Source of the DNA: Humulus lupulus | Lineage: Eukaryota > Streptophyta > Magnoliopsida > Rosales > Cannabaceae | Reading direction: 5' to 3' | NCBI RefSeq assembly: GCF_963169125.1 | Contig: NC_084795.1 | Location: 138,857,701-138,921,700 of the forward strand | DNA: 64,000 nt | Part shown: one piece after another, positions 10,826-22,055 of the stretch | Position numbering within the stretch: the stretch's first letter is position 1 | How the letters are laid out: each line of letters starts with the position of its first letter | Notes under the pieces: generated by a model | Database searches by the model: none | What the model was told of the DNA's origin: nothing | What the model saw: the letters and a program-made list of their open reading frames with translations, nothing else | Made by a program: the position numbers and the translations under genes

Positions 10826-11759
10826 GTAAGTGTTCTCTTCTAATCATCACATCATTTAATTTACATGTGCTTAGATTCATAAGAAACACTTTGTTCAAGC
10901 TTTTTCTATAAAATTCCTTAGCTTGTGCGATTTCCAGGGTTATAAACCCTATACTGAGCGATTTCTAAGGAGAGGTCGAGCACCTCCTTGGCATGGGCCG
11001 AGCACTCCCTTAGAGCCCTTGGGCCGAGTACTAATAAGTCACAGGCCGAGTAGTCCCTTCCTTCCTTTAGGCGGTATCCAGACCTAGAATTAGGGCTAGG
11101 CTGAGTACTCACAGGTCATAGACCGAGTACTCCCTTCATTCCCTTAAGCGATATCCAGGCCTAGAATTAGGGCTAGGATGAGCACTCATGAGTCATAGGC
11201 CGAGGACTCCTTTCCTTCCCTTAGGCAATTTTCAGGCATAGGCACTGGGTTGGGCCGACCACCTATAGATCACAGGCCGAGTACTCCCTTTCCATCCCTT
11301 AGGCAATTTCCAAGCCTAGAATTAGGGCTAGGCCGACTACCTTAGGGGCACATGGGCCAAGTTCCTCTAGAGCTTGGTGGGCCGAGTAGTGTATCCCTCA
11401 TGGGCCGAGTAATATTGGCAAGCATAAGCCGACTACCTGGAACCTTAAAAATAAATGTTTCACCTGAACTGACTTTCTTAGTGGTCTTCCTTGTATTGCA
11501 AAAATTACTTTTTCTAGAGACTTGAATAGTCCTCTGGCACTTTTTTGAGGCTTGCATCTCCGAGGTTGTCGGACTAAAGTGGTAGGCCGACAACCTATGC
11601 CCATTTTTCATGCTTGTGGATTCATGGTGGTCGGCCCAGGCTTAGGCTCACTAGGCTGACCCCTATATAAAATTTTGTTCCTGACACTAACATGCCCCCA
11701 GCTGTTAGCTTTTTTATGCTCATTTACTAACTTTAATCTTTTTTTTTTTTTTGTTGCAG
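10826..11759 (+). other. Putative 5' UTR intron of the Gypsy A antisense gene
   Basis: The donor GTAAGTG is at 10826. A TACTAAC branch-point match is at 11725-11731, followed by a long T run and the acceptor TTGTTGCAG ending at 11759. ATG follows directly at 11760. Copy A3 has the same layout (57346-58365, TACTAAC at 58331). The intron body holds about seven imperfect units of 60-70 bp (10950-11420) with the themes GGCCGAG/GACTACC and GCGATTTCCAGGC. These match repeats in the Gypsy A LTR. Confidence 0.65.
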
Positions 11760-14332
11760 ATGTCCAGCTCCTCTTCATCGGACAAGCCTATAAGTGAGCA
11801 TACTCCCCAGGACTTCTTGGAAAGGTTGAAAAGGATTCTCCCTCATTCCGCTATTATACTTATTCAGTGAGGAAGATTTCTTAAAGAGGTATTGTCCAAT
11901 GGCGAGAGTGAAACAGACAACTCAGCAACCCTCTGAAGATGACCCTCAGATTGCCAGGCATATCACTCAAGGCTCCTCGTCGGGTTCTTCTTAGATTACC
12001 TCTCAGCACAATATGCCCCGCGGCTCCCAAGGCACTCAAAGCACACCTCAGCGGAGTCATTCTTCTCAGCAGGATAGGTCAAGTCAGCAAGAATCACTAC
12101 AACACCCTTCACACTGAGATACTAGTCGAGTTCCCCATCGATCTTCTTCTCGGCAAGATTGCACCGAGGGCTCACGTTGCCACACTGATCATCCTTAGGA
12201 GCGTCCTAATAACAGATTTTTCCCCAAAGTAGTTCACCCTCCTTTCAAGAGAAAAACAGTCTCACCAGCTGAGCAGCAGAAGAAGAGATGACAAAAGGAG
12301 TTCTACTCATCAGATTCTGGGACTACCTTCACCAGTGAGATCATATGGAAACCGGTTGAGAAGCCTCACCCTGCTGATTATGAGGTTGTGTGGTTCATGG
12401 GGTCTGCCTCTGATATGATTGAGGAGAAGGTAAAGAATTTGAGGAAGAACTTTGACCTCTCCGGGGTTTCCATCATTATCCCTGGTCCAGATGACAGAGC
12501 TGAGGATCCCCCTTTGCGTATGTGCGCTTGGACACGCTCCTCCATTGGGTCTGGGGCTCTGCTTCCTCTTCATCTGTACATTCGAAGTGTAGCAAATTAT
12601 TTTAGTATTATTCCTTCTCAACTGGATCCTAATGCGATCTTGGCCTTGTCTGCATTTTACATCATCTATCACCGCAGACAGTGGGCTGCCCCAGGCCTCA
12701 TGAGATCCACTATCTATTTGACCTGAAGACAAACCCTTCTCAGCGTAGCTCAGGATATTTCCACTTCCACCATTATATGAGTGAGGTTACTAACACCTTT
12801 TTGGAAGAGATCTCTGGAAATAGCAAGGCATTTAGATATGTCGATAACTATTTCTTTACCAAGGACGCAGAGGCCAACTTCTCCAAGTTTAAGCACGTTG
12901 GGCCCTATTATAGACCACTCCCGACCCAGGGCATGATCATTAGGGCCAATGCACTAATTTCCATGACCCCTGAGGAAAAGAATGTCAAGACCCTCGTTAC
13001 ACTGGAGAACCTTAGGAAGGTAGGGCTATTTCCTCCTACCATATTAGATGTTCCAAATGACGATGGTTCCGAGCCCGTGATAGCCATAGACTCCCCGGGA
13101 CCCATTCATGTCGAGGAGGTGTCCTCTTTGCCAGTATTAGCCATACATGAGGATGATGAGGTGGGTGCATCTGCTGCGTATTCATTGCTTGCTTCGGATG
13201 ACTTTGATGAGGCTGCATTCGAACTCGAATCACAATCAGATGGTTCGACACTTTATCACTTTTATTCTATGGTTCATCGGTACTTAATATCCTTCTAACA
13301 TTTAATCTCTTTTTGCAGGCTCAGGCATGCTTGGTTTTGTCTATACCCAACAGAGGTTGACTCCTGTCGAGGCCAGTCCTTCTATTAGAGCGGCGAAAAG
13401 GGCCAGGGTCGAGGCTGAGTCGGTCATGGAAGTTCCTCTTGAGGTATCTCCTCCGAATCCTTTGGCGTCTAGCCCTAACGCAGAGGTTGAGCCATCTTTG
13501 TCTACACCATTTCCTTCTACTGTCAATGATGCAGTGCCTCTTGCTCTACACCCGCCCCTTTATCTGAGCCACATTAGTCTGCTATACAGAATATAAGCGC
13601 CCTCATGGACCGAGCATCGCATCTGGAGCAAATACAACAGCCTTTAATGGGATCAAGAATGAGGACCTAAACACCATTCTTACGAAGTCACTCTTAGACA
13701 TTCAGAGTGTGAGTCCTTTACTATTCCCTTACTACCTATTTAGCTTGTGTTATGTCGTTTATCTAACACTTGTATGTTTTTTGCAGGCATTGATGTTGGT
13801 CTCTCATGTTCGTGATCGGTCTGTAGAGTGTACTTTTATGCTCTCCAACCTTCGTTATGAGCTTAAAGCCATCCGCCAAGAGGTATTGGACCTTAGGCGC
13901 ATTCTCAGCTCTAGGGATGCTGACATTGCTTCAAAGGATGAAGAGATCAACACCCTCTGTAGTACCGTGGAGGTCAAATAGAAAGAAGTGACCGAGTTGA
14001 CTTCCAAGATAACCCAGATGGAGAGGGAATTTGTCGATCGGCTCCAACAATCTGAAGCTGAGAAAGAAAAGCTGATTGCCAACATGGATCGATTGCGGAA
14101 GGATTCTCTTGTCGAGAAGAAGCTAAAGGTCAAAGCTGCTCGGGACAAGGCCTGAGAGGAGTATTCAGAGACAACTTTCTCTTGCTTATACTTGATCTGG
14201 AAGTCCAACAAAGATCTGAACTTGGATTTCCTTCCCGAGAAGACACAAGCGAAGGAGCTTAGAAAGTGTCTGGCTCGTGAGGCTGCCGAGGCTTAGGGTG
14301 GTCTTTCAGATGGTACTCCTCACCCTAGTTAG
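11760..14332 (+). pseudogene. Antisense ORF (aORF) of Gypsy A unit 2, multi-exon, broken
   Basis: It starts at the ATG after the intron acceptor (M-S-S-S-S-S-S-D-K) and ends at TAG 14330-14332. The N-terminal part is S/Q-rich with several stops. The central part has W-F-M-G-S-A, R-S-V-A-N-Y-F-S-I and, after a frameshift near 12690, H-Y-L-F-D-L-K-T-N-P and G-Y-F-H-F-H-H-Y. This layout resembles the plant family annotated as putative gypsy-type transposon ORF. A second intron is likely at 13709-13786 (GTGAGT to TTTGCAG), and another ends at 13319. The C-terminal part (13787-14280) is charged and heptad-like, probably coiled coil. Its function is unknown. It lies opposite to gag-pol, as antisense ORFs do in Tat elements. 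Confidence 0.72.
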
Positions 14333-15180
14333 TCTTCTCTTGGTCTTTTATCTGTCTTTCCTTTCATGCCATTGTTGGGGTACCTTGTACTTGACAATTT
14401 TTACATATGACATTTTATGCCTTTATGCTTTTTTGTTATGAGTACTCAGTGTATTGATTGAAAATTTTAATTTCCAATGCTTACTAACTATATCAACTCA
14501 CAACCCCCATTGGCTCAGGTATCAATATACTATGAACACATGTATTTTGCGTGCCATACTAACCTTACTCCTTTACGTTTTTCATGTTAACAACCATGGT
14601 AATGTGAGTAGTATAGTACTTCACCAAGTACCATGAACAAAATGGTCAAATCGACTACCCCATGGGTGATAGACCAACCACCGTACAAGGGACATGGCTA
14701 GGAGTCTTCCTACCAATGCCGTTTTTGTTTTTTTTTTTTTGCATTTTCAGAACATATGTTGGACAAATGTCCTAGAAAAACTTGAGCTTGCTTAGTACTA
14801 AAGGTCACGCCCTCATTGCTCATGTATATACCATTATCGGTATGTACTATATGCCCCCAGTGATCATGGATTTAAAAGTCTTGGTCACCTGCTACTTGAC
14901 CATGCCTTGCTTTGAGCATTTAGACACATAGTACTATCCTTTTCACCCAATGATACAAGCAGCAAATACTTGTACCTCATTGGTAGTCAGGTGATGGTTT
15001 CATACCCAGTAGTAATGATACCTATACACAGATGCAGATTGTGTAGAAAGTATCGATCACGATCTACGTAATCTCTCGTGTACTCGTTATAATGATTGTA
15101 GACAGAAATGTCTAAGTTGAACCAACTGGGTCTAGGTGGGCTAATCGAGCCTGTAAAGAGTCTTAGATCAAATTACCGAT
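14333..15180. other. Noncoding 3' internal region of Gypsy A
   Basis: No gene is visible. The sequence is closely matched by 63169-63831 in copy A3, so it is ordinary element sequence. It includes a T run (14726-14740) and lies where integrase should begin in a complete Tat element. No integrase motif is found on the - strand. Confidence 0.7.
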
Positions 15181-15620
15181 CGGTCCCTCAAGGACTGGAT
15201 TCGATGATGATACGATAATGGCGACTGGTCCTTGGACCAGTCTCTTTTGTTGATCGTATAGGTCGATAGGTTCCTCAAGAACCAAGATCGAACAGGATCA
15301 AATAGTTGGCGACAAGGTCCTTGGACCAGTCTCTTGTTTGGATCGTATGGGTTGATAGGTCCCTCAAGGACCAGAATCGAACATGATCCAATATTTGGGT
15401 GACAATGTCCTAGGACCTGTCTCTCGTTTGGATTGTATGGGTCGATAGGTCCCTCAAGGACCAGAATCAAACATAATCCAATATTTGGTGACAAGGTCCT
15501 AGGACGTGTCTCTCGTTTGGACCGTATGGGTCGATAGGTCCCTCAAGAACCAAGATCGAACATGATTCGTTAATTTTGACAACAAGTTCCTTGGACCTAT
15601 TTCTTGTTGAATGTAATTTA
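15181..15620. repeat. Tandem repeat, ~88-bp unit, five copies
   Basis: GGTCCCTCAAGGACC-type boundaries recur near 15182, 15270, 15358, 15447 and 15536. Each unit contains TCTCTCGTTTGGA and GTATGGGTCGATAGG. The short palindrome GGTCCCTCAAGGACC can fold on itself. The array occupies the place between RNase H and the antisense ORF where integrase is missing. Confidence 0.85.
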
Positions 15621-15651
15621 CAAAGCTAAGAGAAACTTTAAGAAATCAAAT

Positions 15652-17183
15652 TCATTCATTCATTGAAGCACCATGGCTGTTACATTGATTATTCGAAAAT
15701 AATACATTTGCCTTCTGCTTGGCTATGCTTCTTTCCGCCAAGGATTCAATAGGAATCCTGACATTCAGGGTGTCCGCATCTTTGGCACTGGCAAGTTTGG
15801 CTAAGGCATCAGCATTGGCATTCTGCTCCATTGGGACTTGTGTAATCGAGTATCTCTTGAACTGTGTCAACAAATCCTTCACCTTGTTCAGGTACTGCAC
15901 CATCCTAAGTCCCTTGGCTTGATACTCCCCGAGCACTTGGTACACCACTATTTGGGAATCGCTAAATATCTCCAGGGACTGTACATGTACATCCCGAGAC
16001 AAGCGTAATCCAGCTAATAATGCCTCGTACTCAGCCTCGTTGTTTGAAGCGTTGAATCCAAATCTGAGAGCGTGATGGATTTGATGATTCTCCAGAGTGA
16101 TCAATATGATTTCTGTGCCTGAGTTGTGTTCATTGGATGCTCCATCAACATATAGCTTCCATACAGGAGTATTTCCTTCCTTCTCGGTATCTCCATTTTC
16201 CAATTGGTGGGAAGGGTCTTCAAGGTTGGTGCCTTTGACTATGAAGTCGGCCGATTCTTATCCTTTTATTGCCGTCCTCAAATGATAAGTGATATCAAAT
16301 GGCCCTAGTTCCACTACTCACTTGAGTAATCGTTCCGAGGCCTCTGGTTTCTGAAGAACCTGTCCTAGCGGTTGATCGGTCAGGACTCGGATCGAGTGAG
16401 CTTGTAAATATGGATGCAGCTTTTGAAAGGCGATTACTAAACAGTAAGCTAGTTTTTCAAGAGGGGGATACCTAGACTCCGTGCCTACTAGCCTTTTATT
16501 GATATAGCATACAGGGTGTTGTACCTTGTTCTCTTCCTTTATCAAAGCAGCACTTATTGCATGCTCGATGATTGCCAAATAGATGAATAATACTTCACCA
16601 TATATTGGCTTCACTAGGACGGGAGGTTGGGCGAGGTGTTCCTTCAGAGCTTGGAAAGCCTCCTCGCGCTCCTCAATCCATTGGATCTTCTTACTGCCCC
16701 TCAGTAAGTTAAAGAAAGGGACACACTTGTCCGTAGACGTTGATATGAACCTACTGAGGGCAGCTACTCTCCCGGTTATGCTTTGCACTTCTTTGATTGT
16801 GGTAGGTGACTTCATGTCGATCAATGCTTTGATCTTCTCGAGGTTAGCCTCGATTCCTCGTGAATTGACTATGTATCGGAGAAATTTACCAGAACCAACT
16901 CTAAACGAGCACTTGAGAGGGTTTAGCTTCATGCTATACTTTCTAAGTATTGCAAAGCATTCCTCCATGTCTTGAACATGCCCTCCAGCTTCTTTGGACT
17001 TGACCAACATGTCATCGACATATACCTCCATATTTTTTTCGATCAAGTCTCGGAACATGCCATTCACTAAACGCTAGTAGGTGGCTCCTGCGTTCTTCAA
17101 GACGAATGGCATCACCTTATAACAGTACAATCCCTTGTCTGTCCAGAAGTTGGCATGTTCCTCGTCAGGAGGGTGCCTACTAT
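15652..17183 (-). pseudogene. Gypsy A unit 2 reverse transcriptase (3' part), RNase H and second RNase H
   Basis: On the - strand, 17067-16318 carries Y-V-D-D-M-L, L-N-P-L-K-C-S-F and the RT-linked RNase H. A second block (16203-15652) has [18 protein letters not shown] and I-F-S-D-S-Q. This is the extra archaeal-type RNase H domain known in the Tat lineage. One stop near 16318 and one near 16258 interrupt the joined frame, but this is the best-preserved part of the element. The 5' end is cut at 17183 by the Copia B LTR; the rest of RT is at 39044-39480. After the second RNase H the frame stops and no integrase follows. Confidence 0.88.
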
Positions 17184-19043
17184 TGGGGTTTTATGCCCTA
17201 ATTAAAACCCAAATTCTTTGTAATCTCATTTTATTTTTAAAAAAAAGAATAGAAATCATTTTTTGACTTGGTCAATCACTTTGCTCACATGTTTTATTTT
17301 CATGACTATTTGTTTAATATAAACTTCTATTAAATCCCGAGCATTTAGCTAATCGTGTTTATAGTGACGTAATCATAGTGGAATATAAATATTATTATAT
17401 GTTCAAAATAAGTTACTCCTAAGATTAGTCAGTGCACATGATTTATAGAGACTTTCAATTCTACGATATGGTATACTTACAAATTGTAGTGTTATGTTCT
17501 TCCCAGAACATTAGCAAAGTAGATAAGATCGGATGTATTTGTTACATCAGACATGACTTATATTGACAGTTGTTAAGATAAGTAAACATACCGTTATTAT
17601 CTATTCTAGTCATATCATATAGTTGACCATAGGTCAATTCAATCTCAATTTTGAGTGGTTAGTATTCTAACTGGTTGTATTATTTGAGTTCTCTGACTTG
17701 TTCGTTACCAGCTTAACCTACGGACTAGCCCATACTTACATCTTGGGAACTTGGTAGTATAATTGAGTGTGAGTGTTAATCATAGATATGAACATCTATA
17801 GCTTCTGATGAAGAAGTGAAACGATGGTTTTCTTTTAGTTTGGTTCAAGGTGTTAAATGATAGAGATCTCATTTCAGTAATTAAATTAGTATACTGAAAT
17901 ATCATTTACAAGGAACTAAGAGTTGTAAGGATAAAATACAATGAGGGGTAAAACGGTATTTTAGTCCTATCTCATTGTAGACCGTCTATAGAGGATTGAG
18001 TGACAATTATGGTTGTAACAATGGATAATTAATAGCATATCAATACTTGTTATAGAGAGTTCTATGAATTCAAGAGTGCAATTCTGAGTCTATAGTGGAG
18101 TCACGAGGAATTAATAAGTTAGTAAATTTATTTGTTAGATTTATGATAACTTATTGGAGCTTGATTTCATAGGCCCATGGTCCCCATTGTACCTTGGATA
18201 AAATCATCTAGATAGTCTCAATTAATTGATTTAATTATCAAAGTTGACCAGGTCAATTTTGGATAGTTTCACAGAGTTGTGTAATTTTGAGAAGAAAAGA
18301 GAAATTAGGGAAGATTTATTAATTAAGATAAATCGATATCTAAATTAATAAATAAGTTTAAATCAAATTTCAAATTATAAATAATTAATTTGATAAAGGA
18401 TTTAAATAATTATTTAATTAATTAAATCAATAGAAAATAATACAGGCCTTGATTTTAAGTCCAATGGGCTTATAATCAAATGTGAAATTTTACGGGCCTA
18501 AAGCCCATGATAATTTCAACCTAGGGCTTCAAATTGGCTATTATTTTATTGATTTTTTAATTAAATTAAATTAAATGGCCTAATTGAGTCTATAAAAGGA
18601 GTGCTTAGAGAGAAGTCATCAGTTTAGATTTCTGAGACGACCGATAAGTTTAATCACTAGTTTTCTGATAGGTTTAAGATTATCTCTAAACACAAACCAT
18701 TTTCTAAGCATCTTAGTTATTTTCTCTTCTTCCCTCTATATCTATCTCATGTGTTGAGAATTGCCCACACTAGTCTAGGTGATTCTAAGGATACATTGGA
18801 AGAGTGTGAAGATTATAGAAGATCGGTTCAGTTTCTTGATAATACTCTATGACAGAAATGATACAATAGTTAGAGAAACTGAAAGAAGGACTCTTTCATT
18901 CCTCTGTGTATACTGTAAGTATTCTTATCTTTGTTTCTCTTTGAATTTAATTTTAGACACATGTTCTAGGTTATCTCATATTATTTTTTTTAATATTAGA
19001 TCTATATGAAAATAAATAAAGATCCTGTATAAGTTTCCCAACA
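17184..19043 (+). repeat. Copia B 5' LTR
   Basis: It runs from TGGGGTTTTATGCCC to TTTCCCAACA, 1860 bp, and is AT-rich. A TATA box (TATAAAAG) is at 18591. The copy at 37181 has the same features. The primer binding site follows at once. A short open frame at 18779-19009 is conserved in both LTRs only because the LTRs are duplicates. Confidence 0.88.
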
Positions 19044-19045
19044 AC

Positions 19046-19057
19046 TGGCCTCAGAGC
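19046..19057 (+). other. Copia B primer binding site (degenerate)
   Basis: TGGCCTCAGAGC lies two bases after the LTR end. The usual copia site, complementary to the initiator methionine tRNA, is TGGTATCAGAGC, so two bases differ. Both fit C/T or nearby changes in an old copy. Confidence 0.7.
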
Positions 19058-21386
19058 CTTTGATAATCTTTATTGTAATGCATGAACGTGTTAAAAATTG
19101 GATTATTTGATGTGTTTGAATAATAGGATGGATTTTCATGTTTTTATGAAGCATGTTGATTTTATGTGATTATTAGTAATTTTTAAGTCATTTTTGTAGT
19201 GTTTTCTATGCTATTAATTTATATATATGCTTTATTTTATGTAAAATATGTTACAAATTAATTAGAAAATAGTTTTGGTTTGAAAAATTGCTCAAAAAAA
19301 TTTTTTGGAAAAATTTGGCCTGGCTGCCCATGCGCGCACACGCCCGCGCGCACCAGCGCGGTGAACAGTACCCACGGGTACTATTCATCCAAAAAAAATT
19401 TAATTGAAGAAAAATAAAATTTGTGGAAATAAATTATTTATAATCAAAACCAAAAATATATTTTTTGTTTTATCATTTAAAATTGTTTTTTTTAAATAAG
19501 ATATTTTTGTTAGTTGAGATTTAAATAATTAGATATTTTCTACATAGATTCAAATTCAAATTTAAAAATAGACTAACAAATTAATTTTATATCTTTTAAT
19601 ATGTTAAAATATTAAAATTAAGATATCAGATATTTAAGATATTTTCTTTTAAATTCTTGATATTTTTATTAAATCTTTATTTGAAAATATAAGTATATTT
19701 TTATTCTATAGTTTTTAATATATAAATTATTTGAAATTTGAATATTGTTAGTTATATATTTTTATGGATATTTGAAGTTGATTAACTGTTTTAAGATATT
19801 TTAGGATTGTTATAACTATCAATATTTTTTTAAATGGTTAAAATATTTGTTAATAGTTGTAACAACACAAGATATTTTATTTGAAAAACAGTTTAGATAT
19901 TGATTTTAAAATTTAAAATTAGTTAAATTTTGAAAAATATCAATTTTTTTCAGCCAATTAATAAAATATTTGTTTTAATAAATGGGATTTGAATTAACTT
20001 TGGTGAATTGTTGATAAATCATATTTAAATTAAATTAATATTTTTTTCAAATTAACCTAAATAAAGTTGATTGTTGATAAATGAAATTTAAATTAACTAT
20101 TGTTAATTGTTGATAAATTTCATTTAAATTGACTTATTTTTGTAAAAATTTAATTAATTCGAAATTTTGATAAATTCTAGATAATTAATTGTGGTGTTTT
20201 TGCAAATGAAATAAATTGTGGTATTTTTCCATAAATTCATAGAATTGCTCATATAGTAACATGATTAGGCCCATCTAATTATAACATGTCTGTGTTGCAC
20301 TATATGTGGTGTTTTTGCAATTGGGCTCAGATTCATATAGTGGCCCATATGTTTGTTAGATATATGGATTTTGCCAAATAAAATATTCATAAAATGATAG
20401 GTTCTATTTGGGCCCATTAGAAAATGTAAAGTTTAAATTCCTCTCTTGTGAGTGATTCCACTTGTGAAGGCCCATTTGCTTTGCATGACTATAGTGTGCC
20501 TAATCAAATAATAACAATTAAGAAAACGAAGGTTTAAATTCCTGTCTTTTGGACCTTGTAGTGGGAACGACATACTGGACCCAACCCTCCTCCATACAAG
20601 CCCAATTGTTAAGGCTCATTTACCTGAGTTGGACTTAATTGTATAGGTTCATTATATTAGTTAAACCTAAATATTGATTAGCAACAAATTAATTGGATTT
20701 GTTTCAATGTGACACTTTAGAATTAATAGGAAATTATAGAACTTTGATTTTAAAAATTTTAACCTGTTTAATTTTTTTGGAAAACCATAGTCATTAATTT
20801 TCTAAAAATAAATAATAAAAAAACTATTTTTTTAATTTAATAATGAGCTTATTTTAAGAATTTTATTTGATCTCCACCGTTGGTTTAACATAGTCAATAG
20901 CTTAATGGGGCCTCGAGGCACTTTGATTCGTCTCCCTATAGAAGGTGTTCATTAGTTATTTTGACAAGGTTAGATCTTGAAGGATAGATAATTATAGGTC
21001 AAATTCTACTAGACTCACCCCTACGGTGACTACTAGGACTAAATCTATGATTATCGAAACCGTGGGTCTAGCTCATAAAATAAGAGATTTTGTTTTCTTA
21101 TTTTGATAGAATAGTAGGTTGTTAATAGTGGTGTCCATTATTAAATGAGTTTACAACTCTATTTAACTAGTGGTATTTTTTACTCTCGCCAACCGGGACA
21201 AAGATATCATAGATTAGTTAAAAACCTAAAGAAATAGAGATATGATTGTTTTCGGTATTTTTTTCTCATATCTTAAATATTTTTGGTATATGGTGCTATT
21301 TCTTGAAATTTGTGTGAATAGAAGTTTTATTGAGAAAATGTGATTGATTTATATTTTATTGGTAATTTGTAGTTTTAAGTTAAGTA
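19058..21386 (+). other. Copia B untranslated leader, AT-rich
   Basis: No gene is seen in these 2.3 kb. It is very AT-rich except for a short GC-rich island at about 19320-19380 containing CGCGCGCACC. A long leader between primer binding site and gag is unusual in length for copia elements; it may contain unrecognised insertions. Confidence 0.6.
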
Positions 21387-22055
21387 TTGTTTGTGTCTAC
21401 TGCCATCCTTTCTCAACTTTCGATGGAGAAACTCACTGGAGAAAACTTCCTTAATTGGAAGCAGAATATCAGCATAGAGTTTATTGGTGACAACTCTGAA
21501 TTCGTCATGATTGAGGAATCCCTAGAACGAGCATCATGTCCGCATGTTCGTGATGGCACTGTCAATGCTCGTGATGGCACCATCAATGCTTGGATAGCAC
21601 CATCTCTGCACATACATGATGACACCGTGAATGCTCTAATAGCACCGTGTCTGCACGCTCGTGATCAACTCAACTATGGTCTGACACAGCTCATGAACGA
21701 GCTTTAGATTATTGAACCTATCATGGGTGGACCTAGTAAAGGAGGTGAAAATAAGACTACTAATGTTGCTGCTGATCCAGCTAAGGATGAAGCTAACCAA
21801 GCTTCATCTTCAAAAGCTGGAAATAAGAGGAAAGGTGGACAAAACACCAACCCCAAGCCTGCAAAGGCTGCAAAAATGAGTGCACAACCTAGTGCACAGA
21901 TGCCTAAGGGGAAGAACAAAAAAAACAAGAAAGGTAAAGGAAAGTGTTTTCACTGCAAAGAGAAGGGGCATTGGAAACAGGATTGCCCCAAATTTCTAGC
22001 AGCAAAAACAAAGGTAATGATTATAGTTCATTTATCTTCGAAACATGTGTTATAG
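21387..22055 (+). pseudogene. Copia B gag, capsid core replaced by short repeats
   Basis: It starts at 21387 and shows the copia gag N terminus (L-T-G-E-N-F-L-N-W-K). After about 45 codons the expected capsid core is absent. Instead, 21537-21667 encodes imperfect repeats built on A-R-D-G-T-I-N-A and I-A-P-S-L-H. A stop at 21706 is followed by a lysine-rich segment and an intact zinc knuckle C-F-H-C-K-E-K-G-H-W-K-Q-D-C near 21947-21988. The frame then shifts near 22005 into the protease. The N-terminal motif and knuckle make gag certain; the missing core means it could not assemble particles alone. Confidence 0.8.

Noticed and set aside
13036..13251. Histidine-rich - strand open frame
   Set aside because: Shadow of the antisense ORF; the apparent H-rich stretch comes from GATGATGAGG codons on the other strand.
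15181..15620. Regular repeats that might suggest a CRISPR array
   Set aside because: Units are contiguous without unique spacers, in plant DNA; they are an ordinary tandem repeat.
18779..19009. A 76-codon open frame, nearly repeated at 38784-39014
   Set aside because: It lies in both Copia B LTRs. Similarity is due to LTR duplication, and there is no motif or start context.
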